This document shows, in pieces, positions 18,501 through 25,725 of a stretch of DNA of 26,772 nt. Under the pieces are notes generated by a model that was not told the origin of the DNA, did not search any database, and saw nothing but the letters and a program-made list of their open reading frames with translations. The DNA comes from an uncultured Gammaproteobacteria bacterium (GTDB taxonomy: Bacteria > Pseudomonadota > Gammaproteobacteria > GCA-2729495), in the NCBI GenBank assembly GCA_947258805.1, contig CAMYJV010000011.1:20669-47440 (forward strand), written 5' to 3'. The position numbers and the translations under genes were made by a program. Numbering within the stretch: the first letter of the stretch is position 1; every line of letters starts with the position of its first letter.

Positions 18501-19049
18501 ATGCAGCAGCGACTGATCGCTGGCTTGTTTACGACCATCAGCAGTGCGCTCATCATGCTGGCTGCTGCGGGCTGCTCGTCAACTCACTCGTCGAAGGCGC
18601 CTCTTCCTGAGCTCCTGCAACACGATGTGGGCTGGCTTTGTGGAGTTTTGACCTACGAAGGGTCAAATCCTGATTACCTGCCTCGCGTAATTCGTCAAGT
18701 TCAGGAATCAAGGGCGCGCATGAGCTACCAATACGAGGTCAGTTACAACGTCGAAGCGGAAACTGGCTGGGATCTATTCAATCCATTCATCGTCGTAGGC
18801 GTGCCCAAGTCGAAAGACAACGTCGGAGTGTCTGGACGCTTGCGGCTCTCGGTTGAAGGCTCGGGCTATTCGAAGGACTACGATGACGCCGTCGTACTGG
18901 ATAAGAAGAAATTTCTGTTTTCCGAAGGTGATACGCTAACAGAGATGCGAAGAAGCGCGCTCATCCAACTTCGTGATTCGATAGATCAACAACTTGTGAA
19001 AGATAAATCTACTTTGTCGGCGCTCGGGTTTTCTTGCAGGAGTGAATGA
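18501..19049 (+). CDS. Putative lipoprotein, unknown function
   Basis: This is a 182-residue predicted lipoprotein. The N-terminus is a signal sequence ending in LAAAGC, with Cys25 as the expected lipidated residue, followed by a Ser-rich linker. The mature part has no domain I recognise. GAGGGG at 18487-18492 lies eight bases before the ATG at 18501, which makes that start better than the ATG at 18495 (two bases from the ribosome-binding site) or GTG at 18492. It lies three bases upstream of a second lipoprotein gene, so the pair is probably co-translated. Codon use is richer in A and T than in genes outside the island, which suggests acquisition. Confidence 0.75.
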   Translation: MQQRLIAGLFTTISSALIMLAAAGCSSTHSSKAPLPELLQHDVGWLCGVLTYEGSNPDYLPRVIRQVQESRARMSYQYEVSYNVEAETGWDLFNPFIVVGVPKSKDNVGVSGRLRLSVEGSGYSKDYDDAVVLDKKKFLFSEGDTLTEMRRSALIQLRDSIDQQLVKDKSTLSALGFSCRSE

Positions 19050-19052
19050 GTT

Positions 19053-19520
19053 ATGAGAATTTTCTTGAATCAATTGTCCGCTGCCGGGTTTAGAGTCGCC
19101 GTTGCTATCGCCTTGATTGGGTTAGTGGGTTGTGCAGCAAGCGGACCGAAGTATGAAGAGCCCGGGGCTATCCCAAGCGGGCAGGGTGTCGTTTACATAT
19201 ACCGGCCCAGCAAGTTAATGGGTGGCGGCGTTTCTTTCGATATTCACACCGGAACGAAAGAAGAGGACCGCGAGATCACGACTTTGAAGAATGGTGGATA
19301 CTTTCCGTTCTACACGACACCAAGTGAGCTGACTCTGTGGGCCAAGACGGAATCCGAGGCGTCAGTCACTCTAGACGTTAAAGAGGGTGAGGCATACTAC
19401 GTGAAGGGCTCCATTGGAGTCGGCTTTTTCCTTGGGCGACCGCGACTGGAAGTAGTAGATAGCGAGACCGGTGCTAGAGAGGTGAAAGAGTGCAAACTTC
19501 TTCCCGCTAAGAATATGTAG
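19053..19520 (+). CDS. DUF2846-like lipoprotein
   Basis: This is a 155-residue predicted lipoprotein with a clear lipobox, LVGC, placing the lipidated residue at Cys27. The mature part shows the pattern of DUF2846-type proteins: GQGVVYIYRPSKLMGGG, then a segment giving NGGYFPFYTTPSELTLWA, then EGEAYYVKGSIGVG. The function of that family is not established. AGGAG at 19038-19042, inside the end of the upstream gene, precedes the ATG by ten bases; the start is well supported. It forms a two-gene unit with the upstream lipoprotein and is followed by a 164-bp spacer holding one of the cassette-associated repeats. Confidence 0.78.
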   Translation: MRIFLNQLSAAGFRVAVAIALIGLVGCAASGPKYEEPGAIPSGQGVVYIYRPSKLMGGGVSFDIHTGTKEEDREITTLKNGGYFPFYTTPSELTLWAKTESEASVTLDVKEGEAYYVKGSIGVGFFLGRPRLEVVDSETGAREVKECKLLPAKNM

Positions 19521-19548
19521 CCCTAGGCATGCGATTAATCAATTGGAT

Positions 19549-19579
19549 GTCCGCTAATGGCCGAAAGCAGCCGTTCGTA
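19549..19579 (+). repeat. Cassette-associated short repeat, copy A
   Basis: This copy contains TGTCCGCTAATGGCCGAAAG and then GCAGCCGTTCGT. Over its first 28 bases, 20 match copy B. Its last 12 bases, GCAGCCGTTCGT (19568-19579), are identical to those of copy C. It lies about 30 bp after the DUF2846-like gene. Confidence 0.6.
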
Positions 19580-19684
19580 GTGCTTTAATAAACGTTCAGG
19601 CGTTGGTTTCTGTCGACGCCCCAAAGCTACATCTCGACTGTCACGTTATATGTCAGCATCTGACTGCGTTCGAATACCACAATT

Positions 19685-20209
19685 GTGACAAAACTCGAAA
19701 TCCGCGAGAGCGTGCAAGGTGATTACGCAGCGATTGAGTCGCTGTATCCGGAGGCATTCCCGGACGAAGATCTACTTCCCCTTGTGCGAGAGCTCTTACA
19801 CGACACAGCTAATACTATGTCGCTCGTTGGAACGACTGACTCGCGAATCTCAGGACACGCCATATTTACGAAATGCGGCGTGGCTGGCAGTGGCGTCAAC
19901 GCTGCGCTGCTCGGGCCACTCGCTGTTGCGCCCACTTGCCAAAAGCAGGGCATCGGAAGTGCAATCGTGCGCGCCGGTTTACGACGGCTGGAAGACGCGG
20001 GTGTGGGCTTGGTTTGTGTATTGGGCGACCCTGCGTATTACGTTCGCCTCGGGTTTGCCCCGGAGTCTCGGGTTGAGCCGCCATTTCGCTTACCTGCTGA
20101 GTGGCACGGTGCGTGGCAGTCAAAACACCTGGGGGACATCTCGGTGCCCTGCGCTGGAAAACTCTCCGTGCCGCAGCAGTGGCTTCGGCCAGCGCTATGG
20201 GCCCCCTGA
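19685..20209 (+). CDS. GNAT family N-acetyltransferase (YhbS-like)
   Basis: This is a 174-residue acetyl-CoA-dependent N-acetyltransferase. The core motif A is visible: LGPLAVAPTCQKQGIGSAI at about 76-94 with the pyrophosphate-binding QKQGIG, followed by the helix VRAGLRRLEDAG and the motif B strand LVCVLGDPAYYVRLGF. This DPAYYxRxGF form is that of the YhbS-like group. The start is most likely GTG at 19685, with poor ribosome-binding signals; no better start lies nearby, and the N-terminus (KLEIRESVQGDYAAI) is normal for the family. The substrate cannot be predicted. It stands alone between two repeat-bearing spacers, as a mobile cassette gene would. Confidence 0.85.
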   Translation: MTKLEIRESVQGDYAAIESLYPEAFPDEDLLPLVRELLHDTANTMSLVGTTDSRISGHAIFTKCGVAGSGVNAALLGPLAVAPTCQKQGIGSAIVRAGLRRLEDAGVGLVCVLGDPAYYVRLGFAPESRVEPPFRLPAEWHGAWQSKHLGDISVPCAGKLSVPQQWLRPALWAP

Positions 20210-20210
20210 A

Positions 20211-20238
20211 CGGCCGCTGTTGGCCGAACGCGGGCATT
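20211..20238 (+). repeat. Cassette-associated short repeat, copy B
   Basis: This copy begins one base after the end of the GNAT gene. It shares TGGCCGAA (20221-20228) and 20 of 28 positions with copy A. The flanking TGAACG just upstream is also found at copy C. Confidence 0.55.
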
Positions 20239-20362
20239 GCAGCTTTTGAGCCGCACACATTCTCTTCGGGACCGGCTCCCTGGCGAGTCAGCAGCGTTGT
20301 TATAACTGGTTAGCCCAGTGCACTATCGGCCAGTCCTTCGTTGAAATCAGTTGGTGGAAGTC

Positions 20363-21067
20363 ATGAGCAGGACAAGCGCAGCGAAAGGGCTCCGCGTAGG
20401 CGGTAGCCTTTGCTTGGTGATATTTCCATCATTGTTCATGCTGGTGTTCGCGCTGCATATGGAAGGGTTCTCAGAACTATTTCAATTCAGGCTAACGCAT
20501 GAACCTTATTTGGCACCTGAAATCATGGAAGGGCTGATGAATCGGCCCCGAGCTTGGCGTTACTACGTGTTACCTCACCTGCTTGGCTACATCAGCATGC
20601 CATTCCTAATTGGCGCAGCTTTGTCCTTGGGCTACATCCTTTTTGAGTCACAACCCTGGACCGCAATAACTGGAGCGGCCATGAGCTGTATCGGTGCAGT
20701 GTTCATGGGCGGAATGCTCGCGATGTGGCTTTCTTTCGATGCCATTGGCAATGTCGCGCCGAGCGAGGTGGCCGGGGCCATTCCCGCGTTGGAGGAATTG
20801 ATTACGATGCAAGGGCCACTGTTACTGTCCACGGTTCTGACAGGGCTTAGCTTGTTAGGCTTGATGGTCTTGGCAATCGGCCTATTTGTTAGTCAGCTCG
20901 TGCCAAGGTGGGCCGCAGCCGCAATCTTGGTTGGCAACCTAATGATGTCAATCTTTATTGACGTGGATAATCTGATGCTGTCAGGGGCCTTGATTACACT
21001 CGTCGGGATGGCCCCAATTGCCTGGCAATTTGCATTGGGCAAACTGGGCATGGGGCCGACTTCTTGA
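20363..21067 (+). CDS. Polytopic membrane protein, unknown function
   Basis: This is a 234-residue integral membrane protein with about six hydrophobic segments, among them SLCLVIFPSLFMLVFALHM, LLGYISMPFLIGAALSLGYI, a segment at AMSCIGAVFMGGMLAMWLSF, and LLLSTVLTGLSLLGLMVLAI. I do not recognise a named family, though the layout resembles small DUF4386-like membrane proteins. ATG at 20363 follows GGAAG at 20356-20360 by only two bases, so GTG at 20354 or TTG at 20351 are alternatives. It is the last gene of the lower-G+C island and is followed by repeat copy C. Confidence 0.72.
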   Translation: MSRTSAAKGLRVGGSLCLVIFPSLFMLVFALHMEGFSELFQFRLTHEPYLAPEIMEGLMNRPRAWRYYVLPHLLGYISMPFLIGAALSLGYILFESQPWTAITGAAMSCIGAVFMGGMLAMWLSFDAIGNVAPSEVAGAIPALEELITMQGPLLLSTVLTGLSLLGLMVLAIGLFVSQLVPRWAAAAILVGNLMMSIFIDVDNLMLSGALITLVGMAPIAWQFALGKLGMGPTS

Positions 21068-21095
21068 ACGCCCGATTGGAGAGGCAGCCGTTCGT
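21065..21095 (+). repeat. Cassette-associated short repeat, copy C
   Basis: This copy begins at the stop codon of the membrane protein gene. It carries TGAACG then CCCGATTGG, as at copy B with a short deletion, and ends in GCAGCCGTTCGT (21084-21095), identical to copy A. It marks the right side of the island, about 60 bp before the end of the oppositely oriented oxygenase gene. Confidence 0.55.
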
Positions 21096-21155
21096 GGTCT
21101 TGATTAAGGGGTCGAACCGAATTTCTTTGGCCAGATATCGGGGCAACCCCAAGCT

Positions 21156-21641
21156 TCAGATATACATCATGATGGTGTCCAGCGGCGCGTCGGCGTTAAG
21201 CAGGTCCACGCGCTTGCACTGGATGCGCCAGTCGTCGCCTACCCGGCAGACCCGGTAGGTAACTCTGCCCCCATACACGTCCTGCCGCTTGTGGTTGATT
21301 ATCGCGATCACCGAGGTCTTGACCACGTACTCATTCGCTGTGACGGCTTCGATATCCAGGTCCGACAGGATGCGCACCGAGCGCACCTCGAAATCCATGG
21401 ATGGCGACAGCGGGTGACCCAGGTTGTTCTGCCGGATTTCCATCAACGGGCGATTGTCGTAGATCAGCGAATCGTGCTCGTCCGGTGACTGCTGGTCGGC
21501 TTCCAGCGGCATCCAGTAGTAGCCGTCGTCGGTAAACAGCGCCATCCACGCATCGAGATCGCCCTTGTTCAGGCAGGCCGTCTCGCGCTGAATCAGCTGA
21601 CGAATGCCTGCCTCGGACTGCGGGTCCAGTTCAGCCGGCAT
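21156..21641 (-). CDS. Aromatic-ring-hydroxylating dioxygenase beta subunit
   Basis: This 161-residue protein is the small structural subunit of a Rieske non-haem iron oxygenase, with the SnoaL/NTF2-like cone fold. Family features are the N-terminal helix with ACLNKGDLDAWMALFTDDGY followed by YWMP, SLIYDNRPLMEIRQNN, and the C-terminal strands VTYRVCRVGDDWRIQCKRVDL. The length matches BenB/XylY-type beta subunits (about 160). Its ATG overlaps the last 11 bases of the alpha-subunit gene, so translation is likely coupled and the subunits made in balance. It has no catalytic residues of its own and stabilises the alpha3beta3 assembly by family precedent. Confidence 0.92.
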   Translation of the reverse strand: MPAELDPQSEAGIRQLIQRETACLNKGDLDAWMALFTDDGYYWMPLEADQQSPDEHDSLIYDNRPLMEIRQNNLGHPLSPSMDFEVRSVRILSDLDIEAVTANEYVVKTSVIAIINHKRQDVYGGRVTYRVCRVGDDWRIQCKRVDLLNADAPLDTIMMYI

Positions 21642-22965
21642 GACCCGCTCCGGAACCGGTCATCATGTAATCGACCCAGGCGGTGTACTGGTTTCGCAAT
21701 GCCAGGTCGCTGGTGCCGATGGCAGTGACCCGTTCGCCTTCCTGCACATCCCGGCCGAGGTACCGGTGCAGGTCGATCCAGTCGATGGTGCCCGCTTCCG
21801 CCGCCTCCTGGATGCGGTCGTAACAGCTCATGTCGTCCGGCCCCACACAGGAAGCCGGCGAATTGATCAGCCGCGAGTAGCGCAGCGTGCGGTCGAGCAT
21901 GCTCTGCGGCGCACCTTTCAGCCGGAAGGTCCACGACTCGATCACGGTTTCGTTCACGGCCACCGGCTTCACCACCCGGATCGACTGGATCCCGTCGCGC
22001 ACCGTGCACGACGGATAGACCAGCGTGTTGTGCTTGTTGTACGACAGGATCTCTTCGGTGCGTTCGCGGCCGTAGGCCTGTTCCATGGCAGCCAGGTAGT
22101 CCGGGTACATCTGGTAGTGGCTGAAAATACTCTTGCTGCCACCCATGTAGCCGTGCCCGCGCGGCAGCCCCACGAAACCCATCTCGTCGAAGAAATCGTA
22201 GGAGCCGCCGAAGGGCGCGATGACTTCGGCCTCGGCACGGCCCGCATCGCTGTCCGAATACTTGTCGAGCACCTGTTTCACCGCATCGCCCGTGGCCGCG
22301 TGCGCCACCATCGGGTGCATCGCGTCGTGCAGATTCTCGATGAAGAACTTCCAGTTGTTCCGGTGCCGAAAACGGTGCCCCACCTTGCCAGTCACTTCGA
22401 TCTCGCCGACGGGTGAGCGGTCCACCATGTTGTCGATGGTGTCGCGGGCCTCGCCGAGAAACTCAACCAGGTCGGGGCCGTCGGCCGCCAGGGACGCGAA
22501 AACGAAGCCGCGGTATAAGGCTACCCGCGCCACCTGCGGCATGCCGAAGGCGGGGTCACTGGCGTCGAAGCCGACGTCCGCGTAGCCGCCGGGGCTCGGC
22601 TGCGTGCGCAGGGAGCCGTCGGAGCGGAAGATCCAGCCATGATACGGGCAGCGAAACAGGCCGCCGCGCGCGTGGCCGTGGCGCTGGTAGCAAACAATCG
22701 CGCCGCGATGTCCGCAACGATTGTGCAACACGTGTATGCGTTCCCCGTCGGCGTGACGCACCATGACCACCGGCTTCAGGCCGAGCGTCGTCGTAATGAA
22801 GTCGCCCGGCTCGGGCACCTGGCTCTGGTGGCCGACATACAGCCAGGCCCGACCCCAGATGCGTTCCATTTCCAGCGCGAACACAGCGGGCGACGAGTAC
22901 ACGTCGCGGTGTACGCGCGCCGGTTCCACCAGCCGGCGCAAATCGTCGATGGCGAAGCTGCTCAT
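21631..22965 (-). CDS. Rieske aromatic-ring-hydroxylating dioxygenase alpha subunit
   Basis: This 444-residue catalytic subunit should insert oxygen into an aromatic or similar substrate. The Rieske [2Fe-2S] ligands are Cys84 and His86 in CGHRG and Cys106 and His109 in CPYHGW. The mononuclear iron site is ENLHDAMHPMVAH, giving Asp214 (bridging), His217 and His222. The start MSSFAID at 22965 is chosen because GAGGAG lies about 12 bases upstream; MTGTEE at 22995 has no such site. The open frame running on to 24132 is antisense to the MFS gene and is not coding. The beta subunit follows with an 11-bp overlap. No ferredoxin or reductase gene is nearby, so electrons must come from elsewhere. Substrate unknown. 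Confidence 0.94.
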   Translation of the reverse strand: MSSFAIDDLRRLVEPARVHRDVYSSPAVFALEMERIWGRAWLYVGHQSQVPEPGDFITTTLGLKPVVMVRHADGERIHVLHNRCGHRGAIVCYQRHGHARGGLFRCPYHGWIFRSDGSLRTQPSPGGYADVGFDASDPAFGMPQVARVALYRGFVFASLAADGPDLVEFLGEARDTIDNMVDRSPVGEIEVTGKVGHRFRHRNNWKFFIENLHDAMHPMVAHAATGDAVKQVLDKYSDSDAGRAEAEVIAPFGGSYDFFDEMGFVGLPRGHGYMGGSKSIFSHYQMYPDYLAAMEQAYGRERTEEILSYNKHNTLVYPSCTVRDGIQSIRVVKPVAVNETVIESWTFRLKGAPQSMLDRTLRYSRLINSPASCVGPDDMSCYDRIQEAAEAGTIDWIDLHRYLGRDVQEGERVTAIGTSDLALRNQYTAWVDYMMTGSGAGHAG

Positions 22966-23059
22966 GGCGGTCGGGCTCTCCTCGGTGCCTGTCATGTGAC
23001 TGGTCAATGACATTAGCAAATCGGCATGGAGCGCGCTGCATGGCGCCGCGGGGGGCTCC

Positions 23060-23147
23060 TGGAGACATTCTGCTTTTTCGGCACACCGCCCGGAAACCAT
23101 GCAGATCTGTGGGGAAGAAGCAGTGGGGAAACAGCAGAATGTCCCCA
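23060..23147. repeat. 88-bp element with 20-bp imperfect inverted-repeat arms
   Basis: The arms at 23060-23079 and 23128-23147 match at 18 of 20 positions, including a perfect 11-bp core (GACATTCTGCT and AGCAGAATGTC). The 48-bp centre contains the direct repeat GTGGGGAA at 23109-23116 and 23123-23130. It lies between the divergent oxygenase and MFS genes. It looks like a REP/MITE-type element, or alternatively a large operator. Confidence 0.65.
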
Positions 23148-23152
23148 TAGAA

Positions 23153-23180
23153 TTGCGCGCACGCGTATCGGCCTTACAAT
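23153..23180 (+). promoter_or_regulatory. Candidate promoter of the MFS gene
   Basis: TTGCGC (23153-23158), a 16-bp spacer and TACAAT (23175-23180) give a fair sigma70 match. Transcription would start near 23187, about 30 nt before the ATG at 23218. It begins immediately after the inverted-repeat element. Confidence 0.45.
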
Positions 23181-23217
23181 CCAGCGTCCGTTCCCGTCTC
23201 TCCGGCAAGTTTTTTCC

Positions 23218-24567
23218 ATGCAGGCTCCCACACGACAAGGTGACTGGCCGTCTCCCCTCACGGGCTGGTACGCCGTGGGCGTGCTGACGATCGCCTACAT
23301 ATTTTCCTTTATCGACCGCACTATCCTCGCGCTGCTGGTGGACCCCATCAAGACGGATCTCGCATTGTCGGACACGCAGATCGGCCTGCTGGGCGGCTTT
23401 GCTTTCGTGGTGTTCTACACGCTGATGGGCCTGCCCATCGGCTGGCTGGCCGATCGCAAGCGCCGCAACCTGATTATCGCGGCCGGCATCTTCACGTGGA
23501 GCCTGACGACCGCAGCCTGCGGGCTGGCAAAGAACTTCTGGCAACTGGCCCTGGCCCGGGTCGGCGTGGGCGTGGGCGAAGCCGCCCTGTCGCCCCCGGC
23601 CTTCTCGATGATTGCCGACTTTTTCCCGCCGCACCGCCTCGGCCGGCCGATGGGCGTTTACAACTCGGGAATATTCATGGGTGTGGCGCTGGCCTTCATT
23701 CTCGGCGGCGCCATCGTGCAGTTCTTCAACAACGCGCCGCCGGTAGACCTGCCGGTGATCGGCAGAGTCGTCACCTGGCAACTCGCGTTCATCGTAGTGG
23801 GCTTGCCGGGCATCCTGGTGGCGGCGCTGATGCTGACCGTCCGGGAACCCCCGCGGCGGGGTGTAACAACCGCGGAAGCAGGCAGTCTGCGTTCTTTGTG
23901 GCACTGGATGAAAGCGCGCCGCGGCGCGATGGTCGCCCACATGTTCGGTTTTGCCATTCTCGGTATGCCGGTGCAGGCTGTCTTTCTGTGGGCGCCAAGC
24001 TTTTACATCCGGCGCTTCGACTACAGTCCGGGGGAAGTGGGCCTGACCCTGGGCCTGCTGGCGCTCATATTCGGCGCCGGCGGCATGATGGCCGGCGGCT
24101 GGCTGGCAGACTGGTTCAAGGGTCGGGGGCACGACGACGCACCGATGCGCGTGGGCGTGGTGGGCGCAATTGGCTCCGCACCCTTTGCGCTGACGGCCGG
24201 CCTTGCCGACAACGCGCCGCTGGCGCTGGCACTAATGGCCCCGCTGGTGTTCTTCATCTGCTGCGGCGTGACCGCCGCACCCACCGCGCTGCAGCTCATC
24301 ACACCGAATCACTACCGCGGCCAGGTATCGGCTATCTATATGTTTGTGCTGAACCTGATCGCATCGGGCCTCGCGCCGTTCCTGGTGGGCTATTTCACCG
24401 ACTCGCTGTTTCGCGATCCGACGGCCGTGGGCAAGTCCCTCGCGCTGGTGGGCATCGCATCACCCGTTGCCGGGGTGGTGCTGATGCTGGGCCTGAAAGC
24501 TTTCCGCCGCGCGGCCGGTCTTGGGGATACCGGCGCCACCGGCCGGGCCTCAACCGTTTCGTCCTGA
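23218..24567 (+). CDS. MFS transporter, spinster-like
   Basis: This is a 449-residue major facilitator superfamily transporter with about 12 helices. The family loop motif is present in GWLADRKRRNLIIAAGIFTW, after the helix 1 signature YIFSFIDRTILALLVDPIK. The segment RVGVGVGEAALSPPAFSMIA is typical of the spinster-like group common beside catabolic genes. The ATG at 23218 is chosen because it starts just before helix 1 and follows a promoter-like sequence; the open frame back to 23026 crosses the inverted-repeat element. It is divergent from the oxygenase and ends 17 bp from the convergent luciferase-like gene. Uptake or efflux of the oxygenase substrate is a reasonable inference only. Confidence 0.92.
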   Translation: MQAPTRQGDWPSPLTGWYAVGVLTIAYIFSFIDRTILALLVDPIKTDLALSDTQIGLLGGFAFVVFYTLMGLPIGWLADRKRRNLIIAAGIFTWSLTTAACGLAKNFWQLALARVGVGVGEAALSPPAFSMIADFFPPHRLGRPMGVYNSGIFMGVALAFILGGAIVQFFNNAPPVDLPVIGRVVTWQLAFIVVGLPGILVAALMLTVREPPRRGVTTAEAGSLRSLWHWMKARRGAMVAHMFGFAILGMPVQAVFLWAPSFYIRRFDYSPGEVGLTLGLLALIFGAGGMMAGGWLADWFKGRGHDDAPMRVGVVGAIGSAPFALTAGLADNAPLALALMAPLVFFICCGVTAAPTALQLITPNHYRGQVSAIYMFVLNLIASGLAPFLVGYFTDSLFRDPTAVGKSLALVGIASPVAGVVLMLGLKAFRRAAGLGDTGATGRASTVSS

Positions 24568-24584
24568 GCGCCTTCGCAGGGATA

Positions 24585-25634
24585 TCAGTGGAAATGCGGA
24601 ATCACGCGATCTTTGATCGTCTCGAGTGATTCCCACGGGTCGTCGAATACCCGCAGCGCGAGATCCGTCAGCCCGACTCGCTCCATCGCCCGGAAGCGCT
24701 CGATCTCGCGATCGATGTCAGCGTAGTCACCGGACGAGCTGCAATTGTCGATGAGCCGCTGCACGAGCTCCGGCGGCACACCCTTGATATCGCCCGTGCC
24801 CGTGACGCCGGCAATCAGAAAATTGCGGTAGTTGTCGCGTACCAGCTGCGCTTCTTCTGCGTCGAGCAGGTGATCCAGGCCTATGTGCGGCGGGATCACC
24901 TCGGCGCGCGCGAACAGGCCAATCCGCGCTTCGCGCATCGACACCTCGCGGTCAGGCTTAATGTGCCAGGCCCAGAAATTGCCAATGCGAAAATCCTTTG
25001 CGGGGTGCTCGCGCCTGGCGAGACCGGCCTGAATGTCCTGCATGACTTCCGGCAACCGGTCGGCGGTGACATCGCCCACCTGCAGCCCGTCCGCGATGCG
25101 CCCGCCCATGCGCAGCATCTGCGGGCCCATGGAACAGGTGAAGATTCGCGGCCGCGGCGATTTCATGAAGCTCAGCTTGAACGGCGACGACACGCTAAAC
25201 ACTTCGCCGCGGTAACCCTGGTGGAACTCCCCGGAGGCCATCATCAGGATGATCTCCGCAGCTTCGCGCACGCCGCGCACGATGCGCATCTTTTTGAAGT
25301 CCAGGCTTTCGCCGTCCGAACGCACGGACGTGGCCAGCGCCATCGCGCCGCCGCCTCCCAGGCCGAGGATCGCGCGGCCTGCGGCCATCTCGTTCAGGCT
25401 GATGATGGAATAAGCGATCCGGACCGGGTGCATCTCGTAAGGGCTGAGGGCCAGCACGCCGAGCTTGATGCGATTGGTTGCCTGGGCTGCGAGCGACAAG
25501 CCCAGGAACGGATCCCAGCCGTTGGGGAGATTCGAGTGCCAGAGTGCGCGCACCCCCGCCTTCTCGGCCGCGACGGCGTAGTCCGCAACCTCTTGCGGAT
25601 GCATCTCACAGCCGATGATGAGCTCGATTTGCAT
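24585..25634 (-). CDS. LLM class (luciferase-like) flavin- or F420-dependent oxidoreductase
   Basis: This is a 349-residue TIM-barrel enzyme of the bacterial luciferase-like monooxygenase superfamily. Typical features are LWHSNLPNGWDPFLGLSLAA, ATNRIKLGVLALSPYEMHP, ISLNEMAAGRAILGLGGGG and GGRIADGLQVGD. The cofactor may be FMN or F420; sequence alone does not decide, and the shape also recalls methylenetetrahydromethanopterin reductase-like members. GGGAGGGG stands just before the ATG at 25634, giving strong support for that start. It is on the same strand as the oxygenase genes but separated by the convergent MFS gene, so it is likely transcribed alone. A role in the same oxidation pathway is inference. 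Confidence 0.9.
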   Translation of the reverse strand: MQIELIIGCEMHPQEVADYAVAAEKAGVRALWHSNLPNGWDPFLGLSLAAQATNRIKLGVLALSPYEMHPVRIAYSIISLNEMAAGRAILGLGGGGAMALATSVRSDGESLDFKKMRIVRGVREAAEIILMMASGEFHQGYRGEVFSVSSPFKLSFMKSPRPRIFTCSMGPQMLRMGGRIADGLQVGDVTADRLPEVMQDIQAGLARREHPAKDFRIGNFWAWHIKPDREVSMREARIGLFARAEVIPPHIGLDHLLDAEEAQLVRDNYRNFLIAGVTGTGDIKGVPPELVQRLIDNCSSSGDYADIDREIERFRAMERVGLTDLALRVFDDPWESLETIKDRVIPHFH

Positions 25635-25648
25635 AGCCCCTCCCTTTT

Positions 25649-25661
25649 GGTGTCAGACACC
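25649..25661. repeat. 13-bp perfect palindrome (REP-like)
   Basis: GGTGTC-A-GACACC is perfectly symmetrical around one base, flanked by CCTTTT on one side and CCACCC on the other. From memory, this core occurs in many REP-type repeats of proteobacteria associated with REP-related transposases. It lies about 15-27 bp before the start of the luciferase-like gene, so it could also affect that gene's expression. Confidence 0.5.
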
Positions 25662-25687
25662 CACCCCCAACTCCATGTGGATGACGA

Positions 25688-25725
25688 GTTGCCGGCAACG
25701 GTCAACTGAGCCGGGTCAGTTGACC
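25688..25725 (-). terminator. Two adjacent dyads at the end of the hemolysin III gene
   Basis: GGTCAACTGA and TCAGTTGACC (25700-25709 and 25716-25725) form a perfect 10-bp stem with a 6-base loop, and include the hemolysin III stop codon. Directly beside it, GTTGCCGGCAAC (25688-25699) is a perfect 12-bp palindrome. Without a U-run this is not a canonical intrinsic terminator, but its place at the gene end suggests 3'-end formation or RNA protection. Confidence 0.45.

Larger units (their letters stand above)
18245..21155 (+). other. Lower-G+C, cassette-like island
   Basis: Base composition drops sharply compared with both flanks: by hand count 26 of 60 bases are G or C at 18901-18960, against 37 of 60 at 12001-12060. 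Four small same-strand genes of unrelated type lie here (two lipoproteins, a GNAT acetyltransferase and a membrane protein), separated by spacers of about 90-165 bp carrying related short repeats. The first 256 bp (18245-18500) hold no gene that I can support; CCAAAGCGGACA at 18356-18367 is a possible inverted fragment of the repeat. No integrase, transposase or terminal att site is visible. Confidence 0.55.

Noticed and set aside
19595..19606. TTCAGGCGTTGG, similar to the 3' core of an integron attC site
   Set aside because: No matching inverse core (RYYYAAC type) was found at a suitable distance upstream, and the other two spacers lack the same core, so an attC call is not supported by eye. 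A covariance-model search would decide.
21118..21155. GGGGCAACCCC hairpin as a terminator between the island and the oxygenase beta gene
   Set aside because: The stem is only four base pairs and no U-run follows on either strand.
23026..23217. Longer MFS start within the inverted-repeat element
   Set aside because: The extension is not membrane-transporter-like and overlaps the repeat and the likely promoter; ATG 23218 begins just before helix 1.
22966..24132. N-terminal extension of the Rieske alpha frame by about 390 codons
   Set aside because: It is antisense to the MFS gene and contains no domain; the family start MSSFAID with GAGGAG upstream is far better.
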